Assembly (NCBI RefSeq): GCF_000614975.1
Contig: NZ_BALM01000008.1
Span: 62,001 to 126,000 of the forward strand
Length of the DNA stretch: 64,000 nt
Source: Shewanella marina JCM 15074
GTDB taxonomy: Bacteria; Pseudomonadota; Gammaproteobacteria; Enterobacterales; Shewanellaceae
Direction of reading: 5' to 3'
Positions 18,507 to 26,346 of the stretch are shown here, in pieces. Made by a program: the position numbers and the translations under genes. Under the pieces are notes generated by a model. It had not been told where the DNA came from, ran no database searches, and saw nothing but the letters and a program-made list of their open reading frames with translations. How positions within the stretch are numbered: the stretch's first letter is position 1; each line of letters starts with the position of its first letter.

Positions 18507-18617
18507 GCCAATAGTTAAGCTGTTGTTTTTAATTGTATTTTATTGTTCTGGTTGTGTTGTAAAAAAGAAAAGAGGACAAAGTTATACAGTGGCTAGCGAG
18601 GAGTGGTCGAAAAGTCT

Positions 18618-18641
18618 AAGGCAGCCATTAACGGCTGCCTT
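18618..18641 (-). terminator. Terminator of the SDR gene
   Basis: AAGGCAGCC and GGCTGCCTT form a 9-base stem with a 6-base loop, 19 bases beyond the stop of the minus-strand SDR gene. Confidence 0.75.
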
Positions 18642-18659
18642 TAATCTGATGATAGGGGA

Positions 18660-19382
18660 TTACGGCTGTTGGCGTGTTGCTGCTAGCACGATTTCACGTA
18701 CGCAAACGCTTTGTGGCTGCTGCCAAGCAAATAGTGCAGCCTCTGCAATCGTTTCTGGTGCAATTACACCGCCCATATGTTCTTTCCAGTCATGGTAATC
18801 AGCTTTGATTTGATCATTAGTGGTATGGCTTAGTAGTTCGGTTTCTACTGCGCCTGGTGCAATAGTAATTAAACGTACATCATCCATTGCCACTTCTTCA
18901 CGAATGTTTTCAGTTAGCGCGTGTACTGCAAACTTAGTCGCACAATAAGCAGCGTGATTAGGGAATGTTTTACGACCAGCAATTGAGCTGATGTTGATAA
19001 TGGTACCTGTTTTACGCGCTTTCATATCAGCAAGCACAGCGTGAATACCATTCAATACACCCATGACGTTGATATTAAGCATTTGTGCCCATTCAGCAGG
19101 GTTTTGCACATCAGCCTGACCAAGTAACATCACACCTGCGTTGTTGATTAAGCAGCCAACAGGGCCATATTGTGCCACACCTGTCGCAATGGCTTGTTGC
19201 ACCGCCTCTGTATCGGTCACATCAACACTAATACATAGGCTATTAGGTAAAGCGAGTGCTTGCATTGGCTCAACGCGGCGAGCCAATAATAATAATGGAT
19301 GACCTGCTTGGCTAAATGCACGTGCCATTGCTGCACCAATACCTGCTGATGCACCTGTAATAACAACTAACTGCTTATTCAT
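18660..19382 (-). CDS. SDR-family NAD(P)-dependent oxidoreductase
   Basis: A 240-residue classical short-chain dehydrogenase. The cofactor motif TGASAGIG is at 10-17, the NNAG motif in LINNAGVM near 84, the catalytic Ser in INISSIAG and the YCATK pair (YxxxK) near 150. The Arg-Arg following the second strand (LLARRVEP) suggests NADP preference, as in the YdfG group. It is divergent from a LysR gene 120 bases away, a common arrangement in which the regulator controls the neighbouring enzyme. The substrate is unknown. Confidence 0.85.
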   Translation of the reverse strand: MNKQLVVITGASAGIGAAMARAFSQAGHPLLLLARRVEPMQALALPNSLCISVDVTDTEAVQQAIATGVAQYGPVGCLINNAGVMLLGQADVQNPAEWAQMLNINVMGVLNGIHAVLADMKARKTGTIINISSIAGRKTFPNHAAYCATKFAVHALTENIREEVAMDDVRLITIAPGAVETELLSHTTNDQIKADYHDWKEHMGGVIAPETIAEAALFAWQQPQSVCVREIVLAATRQQP

Positions 19383-19505
19383 AATTAAATCCTATTAATA
19401 ACTGTCTTGTTTCGATGGGATTCAGTATAGAACAGCATTTTTTTCGGTTAAAATACTTATTTCCGCTAGATGTAATAGCTAAAAGCTATGGATAGGAGTT
19501 CCCCC

Positions 19506-20336
19506 ATGATTGATTTGCGCTTATTGCGTTTTTTTATCGCTATTTTTGAAGAGAAAAATATTACCGCTGCGGCTAATCGCTGTCATGTTAGTCAACCCTC
19601 ATTGTCAGCTGGATTACGCCAATTAGAGCAAGAATTAGGGGGCGAGTTATTTAGCCGAGGTAAAAAAGGGGTAACGCCTTTAGATAATGCTCATTATCTC
19701 TATCCATTAGCGGTTAAATTAGTGGAAGAAGCCAAACAATTACCGAGTTTATTCCAAGCTAAAGCGGCTAAGCAAAAGCTACGAATAGCAGTAATGCCTG
19801 ATTTAAGTCAATTTAGATTGGCACTGTTTTTAAAACAAGTGCAACAACTTATTCCCCATTTAGACTTGGAGTTAGTGGATTATCAAAGTCCTGCTGATTG
19901 TCGTTTAACTTTGGATTCGCTTAAGTTTAGTGAGGAGATTTTCTTACCCTTATGGGAAGAAGATTATGTACTTTGTGTGCCTAAGGAGCACTCATTAGCA
20001 CAAGCAGAAAAAATTACTCCTGCGCAATTAAATGGCTACGATTTTATTGAATGTCCTCCTTGCGAGGCTCATCAACAAACGATTGGTTTATTAGCTTGCG
20101 ATAATATGTCATTAAATTTAGTGGCCAAAGCTGAGTCAAAATCGTTAGTTATGTCGTTAGTATTGGCTGGCTTTGGCATCAGTTTTTTGCCAGATGGCTT
20201 AATTGAAGATGAGCCAAGATTGGCGCAAGTGGCTTTTGATGGCCCGAGAATGTTCCGCCGAATTGGCCTTTGTTACCCATCTCATCAAACCTCTCAACCT
20301 GCTTTAGCACGATTAATTAGCGGCTTAGCTCAGTAG
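19506..20336 (+). CDS. LysR-family transcription regulator
   Basis: A 276-residue regulator. I start it at ATG 19506, 7 bases after AGGAG, rather than at the upstream Met. The winged helix-turn-helix is in the first 60 residues (LRLLRFFIAIFEEKNITAAANRCHVSQPSLS), followed by a substrate-binding domain. The effector domain has three cysteines close together (IECPPCEAH, then LLACDN) in the area where OxyR keeps its redox cysteines; whether this is meaningful is unknown. It is divergent from the SDR gene, its likely target. Confidence 0.85.
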   Translation: MIDLRLLRFFIAIFEEKNITAAANRCHVSQPSLSAGLRQLEQELGGELFSRGKKGVTPLDNAHYLYPLAVKLVEEAKQLPSLFQAKAAKQKLRIAVMPDLSQFRLALFLKQVQQLIPHLDLELVDYQSPADCRLTLDSLKFSEEIFLPLWEEDYVLCVPKEHSLAQAEKITPAQLNGYDFIECPPCEAHQQTIGLLACDNMSLNLVAKAESKSLVMSLVLAGFGISFLPDGLIEDEPRLAQVAFDGPRMFRRIGLCYPSHQTSQPALARLISGLAQ

Positions 20337-20546
20337 TTTTATAGATTAATAATTATCAGGTGTTGTTTTTGATAATTATTAATCTATTTTGTAACATATT
20401 GAATTATATTGTTTTTAACATTTTTTTAGTCAGTTTTATATTAAAAATCCTCAATTATTATTAAATATTGACGGCCATGATCTAGATTCCACTTCTGAGG
20501 CTATTTCGCTTTTTTTTATTGTGCTGGATCACAGTCACTTTGACGA

Positions 20547-20560
20547 TGTGGTTTACCACA
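20547..20560. promoter_or_regulatory. Inverted repeat in the phsA upstream region
   Basis: TGTGGTTTACCACA is an inverted repeat with TGTGG arms and a 4-base centre, about 118 bases before the phsA start. A second partly symmetric stretch, TGTGCTGGATCACAG, lies at about 20519-20533. Both are candidate binding sites for the ThsR-like regulator or CRP. The rest of the 20337-20677 gap is AT-rich, with no gene visible. Confidence 0.4.
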
Positions 20561-20677
20561 ATACCCCTTCACTATGTATGGATAAATAATTTAGATATTA
20601 AATTTATATTTTTTAATAACTAAAAATATGTCGTCATCTAAGAACGGCATCATCCAGAGTGAGTGATGGAGGTCACC

Positions 20678-22962
20678 ATGATCAATCTAAATAGCGCAGC
20701 TTTTTAAAAGGAGCCGGTGCCAGTGGTGCAACATGTGCCTTAGCCAGTTTAATGCCGGGTTCATTAGCCGCATTAGAAAAAGGCGATTTAAAGGGCGTGT
20801 CTGCCGACTACGTTGCTAGTATTTGTGAAATGTGTTCGACCAGATGTCCGATCTCAGCTCGTGTTGTTGATGGCAAGAACGTATTCATTGGTGGTAACAA
20901 AGAAGCCAAAGCGTTTGGTGGTAAAGTGTGTGCTCGTGGTGGTGCAGGCCATAGCATGCTTTATGATCCGCAGCGTATTGTTAAGCCTTTACGTCGAGTG
21001 GGTGAACGTGGCGAAGGTAAGTGGCAGGAGATTTCATGGGATGAAGCCTATGAGATGATGGCGACTAACTTAAATGACATTAAACAAAAGCATGGTGCTG
21101 AAGCCGTTGCTTTCTCGTCAAAATCAGGTTCGCTTTCAGGGCACCTGTTCCATTTAGCTAAAGCATTTGGTAGCCCAAATACATTTACCCATGCGACAAC
21201 TTGTCCGGGTGCATATGTCATTGCTGCTAAGGCAATTTTTGGTACCAAGCTTAAGCGTGATTTAGGTAACTCAAAGTATATTATCAACTTTGGTCATAAC
21301 CTTTATGAAGGCATCAACATGTCAGAAACACGTGGCATGATGAAAGCACAAATGGATAAAGGCGCCAAACTTGTGGTATTTGAACCACGCTTCTCAATTG
21401 TGGCCGATAAAGCTGATGAATGGTACGCCATCCGTCCGGGCACCGATGTGGCCGTTGCGTTAGCCATGTGTCATGTATTGATTGAAGACAACCTGTACGA
21501 TAAAGCGTTTGTGGCGCAATACGTTGAAGGCTTTGATGAATTTGCCAAAGAAGTGAAGGCTTATACGCCTGAGTGGGCTGAAACTATTTCTGATGTGCCT
21601 GCTGCTGATATTCGTCGTATTACTCATGAATATGCTGCATGTGCGCCGCACGCTTGTGTTGACTTTGGCCATCGTGCGACTTTCACCACTGAAGAATTTG
21701 AAATGCGTCGTGCCTTGTATGCTGCCAATATTCTGATTGGTAACATTGAGCGTAAAGGTGGTATTTACCTCGGTAAAAAAGCACCTGCTTACAACAAGTT
21801 TGCTGGTGAAGCGGTTGCCCCTGTTTTAGCCAAACCGGGCGTGAAAAATCTGCCTAAGATTACTGCTAAACGTATCGACCAAGTGGACGAACAGTTCTCT
21901 ATGGTGTGGTCATCAGGTGGCGTATATCAGTCGATTCTCGATGCCACCCTTGAAGCTGTGCCATATCAGTTACGTGGCTGGGTAATGAGCCGTACTAACC
22001 CTATGCAAACCATGACCGATCGTAATCGCGTGGTTGAAGCAATGTTGAAGCTTGATTTCATTGCGGTATGCGATGTTTATATCAGTGAAACTGCTGCTTA
22101 TGCCGATTTGATCCTACCTGAATCAACCTACCTTGAGCGTGATGAAGAGATTGCCGATAAGTCAGGTAAAAATCCTGGCTACTATGTGCGTCAACGCGTA
22201 GTGGAAGTGATTGGTGATACTAAACCGTCATGGCAGATCTTTAAAGAAGCTGGCGAGGCGATGGGCTTAGGTCAGTATTTCCCATGGCAAAACATGGAAA
22301 CCTTGCAGTTAATGCAGGTCAATAAAGATCATCAATTATTGAAACAGATTAAAGACTTAGGCTTTGTCACTTATGGTCAGCCATTGATGTTACGTGAGCC
22401 TAGTATGGTGTCTAAGTTCGCCGCGACTTACAGCAATGCGCGTGAGATGGACGAAGATGGCACTTATGGCAGCGCGTTAAGCTTCAAAACCCCTTCTGGC
22501 AAGATTGAATTGTCATCAACCAAGGTTGAAAAAATGGCGCCGGGTCGTGGTGTTATCCGCTATCGACCGGTTGAATTAAAGCAAGCTGATGAGCTTTATT
22601 TCATCCAAGGTAAAGTTGCTGTGCATACCAATGCAGGCTCACAAAATGTGCCTATGTTGAGTCAGTTAATGTCTGATAACGCGGTTTGGATCCATCCAGT
22701 TACGGCCGGTGCGTTAGGCATTCAACATGGTGATGCTATTACGCTAACCAGCAGTGTCGGTACTGAAAAAGGTCAGGCGTTAGTGACGCCAGGTATTCGT
22801 CAAGACACCGTATTTGCGTACATGGGCTTTGGTTCAAAGAACAAAGAATTGGCTCGTGCCGTAGGCAAAGGCGTGCATTGTGGCAACTTGCTACCACATA
22901 AGACCTCACCTGTTACGGGTATGAACGTCCACACCACTGGCGTTAAGTTAGCTAAAGCTTAG
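20678..22962 (+). CDS. phsA: Thiosulfate/polysulfide reductase catalytic subunit, with a one-base deletion in the Tat signal
   Basis: Catalytic molybdopterin subunit of a periplasmic thiosulfate or polysulfide reductase (phsA, also called psrA). The [4Fe-4S] ligands are CEMCSTRC plus VCARG, and the Mo-ligand Cys lies in HATTCPGAYV. ATG 20678 follows GGAGG at 5 bases and reads MINLN; restoring one base at 20694/20695 (AGCGC to AGGCGC) gives NRRSFLKGAGASGATCALASLMPG, an almost ideal twin-arginine signal, but as given this frame stops at 20705. The intact frame begins with ATG 20752, after the signal. So the enzyme core is complete and only export is broken, or the sequence has an error. The phsB start follows 11 bases after the stop. 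Confidence 0.85.
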
Positions 22963-22973
22963 GGAGAATATTC

Positions 22974-23546
22974 ATGAGTCAACGTTATGTCATCGTTCAT
23001 GATGAAAACAAATGTATAGGCTGCCAAGCATGTAGTGTTGCTTGTCGCAGTGAAAATAATGTACCAGATGGCGTGTCACGCCTACAGGTGCATATTCAAG
23101 GGCCATTTGGTGAAGCACCAAATTTACACTTTAAATACCACCGTATGTCATGTCAGCAATGTGAAAATGCACCTTGTGTGACGGTATGTCCAACGGGCGC
23201 AGCTTATATTGGCGATGATGGTATCGTATCGATTAAACCTGAAAAGTGTGTGGGTTGTATGTATTGCGTGGCGGCCTGTCCGTACAAAGTGCGCTTTATG
23301 AACCCAGAAACGAAAGTGGCTGACAAGTGTAATTTCTGTAAAGACACGCGTTTAGCTCGCGGTGAGCAGCCTGCATGTGTGGACGTATGTCCTACCGATG
23401 CTTTGGTGTTCGGCGATACCAATGACAACAACAGCCAAGTGGCGAAAATGTTGTTGCAACGTGCAAATTATCAAGACAGTACTCATCTTGGTACCAAACC
23501 AAGAGTTTATCGTATCCCAACTAAGAAAGGGGGCATTGTGTCATGA
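22974..23546 (+). CDS. phsB: Four-cluster ferredoxin subunit of thiosulfate/polysulfide reductase
   Basis: A 190-residue iron-sulfur protein with four cysteine clusters: CIGCQACSVAC, CQQCENAPCVTVC, CVGCMYCVAAC and CNFCKDTRL followed by CVDVCP. This is the DmsB/PsrB/PhsB pattern that carries electrons from the membrane subunit to the molybdenum subunit. It has no own signal and is exported together with the catalytic subunit through the Tat pathway. ATG 22974 is preceded by a GGGAGA site, and the 3' end overlaps phsC by 4 bases (ATGA), so coupled translation is likely. Confidence 0.9.
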   Translation: MSQRYVIVHDENKCIGCQACSVACRSENNVPDGVSRLQVHIQGPFGEAPNLHFKYHRMSCQQCENAPCVTVCPTGAAYIGDDGIVSIKPEKCVGCMYCVAACPYKVRFMNPETKVADKCNFCKDTRLARGEQPACVDVCPTDALVFGDTNDNNSQVAKMLLQRANYQDSTHLGTKPRVYRIPTKKGGIVS

Positions 23547-24487
23547 ACAATACTTGGGGCGATGTAGCACAATATGATCCGGTCACATGGAATTGGATTA
23601 TTGCAATTTATCTATTTATGGCCGGTTTGTCTGCGGGCAGTTTATTGATTGGCTTAGGTTTGCGTTGGTGGTCAAACACTGATGATAAATCAGAGTCAGC
23701 TATTTTAAAGGCGGCAGCACTGATAGCACCAGTTGCCATCTGTATTGGTCTTGCTTGTTTGGTGTTTGACTTAACCAAACCATTCCATTTTTGGTTGATT
23801 CTAATTAACTATAATTTTGAATCCGTGATGGCTATTGGTGTGGCGGTACTACTGTTCTATATTCCGCTAACATTTGCTTATGCATTAATGGTATTACGTG
23901 ATGAATTAGCACAGTGGAAGTTAGGCTTCCTTACGCCGATTGCAACTATGTTACTACCATGGCGCAAACCGATTGAATTGGTGATGTTTGTATTGGCATT
24001 AGGTGTGGGCGCTTATACTGGCTTCTTATTGTCAGCAATGAATGCTTATCCGATGCTAAACACTGCCGTACTACCTGCGTTATTCCTTGTTTCAGGTTTA
24101 TCAGCAGGTGCAGCAGCAAATACATTAGTGGCACTATTGATGTTTAATTCAAACGGTCATGAGCCACACATGAAAACCATGCATGGTATGGAACTGCCAG
24201 TGGTATTTGCTGAAATGACCTTTATCTTTATGTTGTTCTGCGCGCTTTATTTTAAAGGTGGCGCAGCAGCGATGGCATTAGCATCGTTAACGACGGGGGT
24301 ATGGGCGGTTGTATTCTGGGTTGGTGTAGTCGCGATTGGTTTTGGTATTCCATTACTGTCAATGCTAATGCCTGCGCACAGTCGTCATACCAAAGGTGCA
24401 ATGGTGACGGTAGCTTGTGCAAGTCTTGCAGGTGTACTTGCACTACGTCACTTCATTATCTATGCAGGTCAAAGCTATATCAGCTAA
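23543..24487 (+). CDS. phsC: NrfD/PsrC-type membrane subunit of thiosulfate/polysulfide reductase
   Basis: A 314-residue membrane anchor of the NrfD family with about eight membrane segments, for example WNWIIAIYLFMAGLSAGSLLIG and VVFAEMTFIFMLFCALYF. It oxidises menaquinol and passes electrons to PhsB. It overlaps phsB by 4 bases, and the operon ends with a terminator 30 bases later. NrfD proteins carry no haem; none of the haem His patterns of cytochrome b-type PhsC is required here, which fits the PsrC rather than the Salmonella PhsC type. Confidence 0.85.
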   Translation: MNNTWGDVAQYDPVTWNWIIAIYLFMAGLSAGSLLIGLGLRWWSNTDDKSESAILKAAALIAPVAICIGLACLVFDLTKPFHFWLILINYNFESVMAIGVAVLLFYIPLTFAYALMVLRDELAQWKLGFLTPIATMLLPWRKPIELVMFVLALGVGAYTGFLLSAMNAYPMLNTAVLPALFLVSGLSAGAAANTLVALLMFNSNGHEPHMKTMHGMELPVVFAEMTFIFMLFCALYFKGGAAAMALASLTTGVWAVVFWVGVVAIGFGIPLLSMLMPAHSRHTKGAMVTVACASLAGVLALRHFIIYAGQSYIS

Positions 24488-24518
24488 TAATGAAGCAATG
24501 ATTTGTTGTTGATGATTG

Positions 24519-24545
24519 GCGAACCTAATGGGTTCGCCTTTTTTA
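24519..24545 (+). terminator. Terminator of the phs operon
   Basis: GGCGAACC and GGTTCGCC form an 8-base stem with loop TAAT, followed on the plus strand by T-rich TTTTTTATTTT. Confidence 0.9.
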
Positions 24546-24562
24546 TTTTGGCTGCAAATAAA

Positions 24563-24588
24563 AAGACACAAGCGTGAACTTGTGTCTT
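24563..24588 (-). terminator. Terminator of metJ
   Basis: AAGACACAAG and CTTGTGTCTT form a 10-base stem with a 6-base loop. Read on the minus strand it is followed by TTTTATT. Confidence 0.85.
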
Positions 24589-24620
24589 AATTAATCGTAT
24601 CGATAACGGTGATGAGGAAG

Positions 24621-24935
24621 CTAGTCTAGCTCTTCCCACTCGATGCCCAGCTCATCCATAATACGTTTGGCATCCGCAGGGATACAATCAGGTTTATCTT
24701 TTGATAAATCTTGATCGTTAGGCAGCGGCTGACCTGTGTAAGCATGTAAAAATGCTTCACATAATAATTCGCTATTGGTGGCATGGCGTAAATTATTGAC
24801 TTGGCGGCGGGTGCGCTCGTCAGTTAATACTTTTAGCACTTTTAACGGAATTGATACGGTAACTTTTTTTACCTGTTCATTCTTTTTACCGTGTTCAGCG
24901 TAAGGGCTGATGTAATCGCCATTCCATTCAGTCAT
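24621..24935 (-). CDS. metJ: Methionine repressor MetJ
   Basis: A 104-residue ribbon-helix-helix repressor. [50 protein letters not shown] sequence is the MetJ signature: the beta strand VKKVTVSIP contacts DNA, and the following helices hold the S-adenosylmethionine corepressor site. Length and sequence match E. coli MetJ closely. It binds repeated AGACGTCT boxes, which are present in the divergent promoter region to metB and before metF, and it represses methionine synthesis when S-adenosylmethionine is plentiful. ATG 24935 is the only plausible start. Confidence 0.95.
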   Translation of the reverse strand: MTEWNGDYISPYAEHGKKNEQVKKVTVSIPLKVLKVLTDERTRRQVNNLRHATNSELLCEAFLHAYTGQPLPNDQDLSKDKPDCIPADAKRIMDELGIEWEELD

Positions 24936-25044
24936 TGACTCACCTGTTTATACTTAAATACGCAGCAGATTTTAAAGGGTTTCTGGTCGCAGTCAAATAA
25001 ATGACCACATTTTCGATACCAGTATTACAGATTTCTTTACATTT

Positions 25045-25068
25045 AGACGTCTAAACATCCAAACATCT
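25045..25068. promoter_or_regulatory. Three tandem Met boxes (MetJ operator)
   Basis: AGACGTCT, AAACATCC and AAACATCT are three consecutive 8-base units. The first equals the MetJ consensus and the others match at 5-6 positions. They lie between metJ and metB, nearer to metJ, and suggest autoregulation. Confidence 0.85.
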
Positions 25069-25091
25069 ATTGACCCTATGAAAATGGTTAG

Positions 25092-25115
25092 GTACATTTA
25101 GACGTCTAGACATCT
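25092..25115. promoter_or_regulatory. Met boxes nearer metB (MetJ operator)
   Basis: AGACGTCT (25100-25107) and AGACATCT (25108-25115) form a strong pair; GTACATTT before them may be a third, weak unit. The site is about 53 bases before the metB start and should control the metB-metL operon. Confidence 0.85.
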
Positions 25116-25167
25116 TATCATAGATTTTTAGTTAATATAAATCTCAAATGCAGGAGCTGGAGAAATT

Positions 25168-26346
25168 ATGTCAACACGTCAATTTGCCACAACCGCTGTA
25201 CGCCAAGGAATCGAATCGGACAGTCAATATGGCGCAGTGGTGCCGCCAATATATTTGTCGACCAATTATTCGTTTGACGGTCATGCAACTCCGCGAGATT
25301 ACGATTATAGCCGTAGTGGCAATCCAACCCGAGATCAATTAGCGGCGACACTCGCACAATTAGAGCAGGGTCACAGTGCTGTGATTACCAGTACGGGAAT
25401 GGCTGCGATTACCTTGATCACCAGTTTATTAACGCCCAATGATCTATTGATTGTGCCACATGATTGTTACGGTGGCAGTTTCCGTTTATTTACCCACCTT
25501 GCCGCCAAAGGGGCATTTAAGTTAGCCATCGTTGATCAAACTGATCGCCAAGCGTTGGCCGCTGCAATTGCGCAGAAGCCTAAGATGGTTTGGCTTGAAA
25601 CGCCTTCTAATCCGCTACTACGTATTGTTGATATTACAGCCATTGCTAAGCAGACCCATGCGGTTGGTGGTCTATGCGTGGTCGATAACACCTTTTTATC
25701 ACCCGCCTTACAGCAACCGTTAACATTAGGTGCAGATATCGTGATGCATTCATCGACCAAATATATCAATGGCCATAGCGATGTGGTTGGTGGTGTGGTG
25801 ATTGCAAAAGATGAGCCGTTATCGGAGCAGTTACATTGGTGGTCAAATACATTGGGACTAACAGGCTCAGCTTTTGATAGTTATCTCACCTTAAGAGGGC
25901 TGCGGACATTGGCGGTGCGGATAAAACAGCATCAAGCAAACGCAGCTGCTATTGTTGAGTTATTAATTCATAGTGATGTGGTCGCCAAAGTTTATTATCC
26001 CGGTTTAAGTTCACATCCAGGACATGACATAGCTACAAGACAGCAGCAGGGTTTTGGTGGCATGATAAGTTTTGAATTAGTGGGCGGTGACAATGAAGTT
26101 GCTGCGTTTATTGGTGAGTTACAACATTTTTCATTAGCGGAAAGCCTAGGTGGCGTAGAGAGTTTAATTGCGGTGCCGGCAACGATGACACATCGCGCCA
26201 TGGCTGAAGAAGCTCGGCTAGCTGCGGGAGTGACCGCAGGTTTACTACGATTATCTGTAGGAATTGAAGATATTGCCGATTTAGCTAATGACATTAATGC
26301 TGGCTTACGTGCCGTGGCAATACTGGCACAACAGGAGAACTCTTAA
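25168..26346 (+). CDS. metB: Cystathionine gamma-synthase
   Basis: A 392-residue PLP enzyme of the Cys/Met metabolism family. It joins O-succinylhomoserine and cysteine to make cystathionine in methionine synthesis. Family motifs: YDYSRSGNPTRDQLAATLAQLE at the N-terminus, the glycine/Ser stretch STGMAAITL, DNTFLSPALQQPL and the PLP lysine in HSSTKYINGHSDVVGG. The ATG follows an AGGAGCTGGAGAA site. The stop codon shares a base with the metL start (TAATG), so the two are coupled. MetJ boxes lie upstream. Confidence 0.92.
   Translation: MSTRQFATTAVRQGIESDSQYGAVVPPIYLSTNYSFDGHATPRDYDYSRSGNPTRDQLAATLAQLEQGHSAVITSTGMAAITLITSLLTPNDLLIVPHDCYGGSFRLFTHLAAKGAFKLAIVDQTDRQALAAAIAQKPKMVWLETPSNPLLRIVDITAIAKQTHAVGGLCVVDNTFLSPALQQPLTLGADIVMHSSTKYINGHSDVVGGVVIAKDEPLSEQLHWWSNTLGLTGSAFDSYLTLRGLRTLAVRIKQHQANAAAIVELLIHSDVVAKVYYPGLSSHPGHDIATRQQQGFGGMISFELVGGDNEVAAFIGELQHFSLAESLGGVESLIAVPATMTHRAMAEEARLAAGVTAGLLRLSVGIEDIADLANDINAGLRAVAILAQQENS

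Noticed and set aside
20752..22962. Natural cytosolic PhsA starting at ATG 20752
   Set aside because: No ribosome site before this ATG, and the upstream sequence encodes a clear Tat signal in a shifted frame with a perfect GGAGG site.
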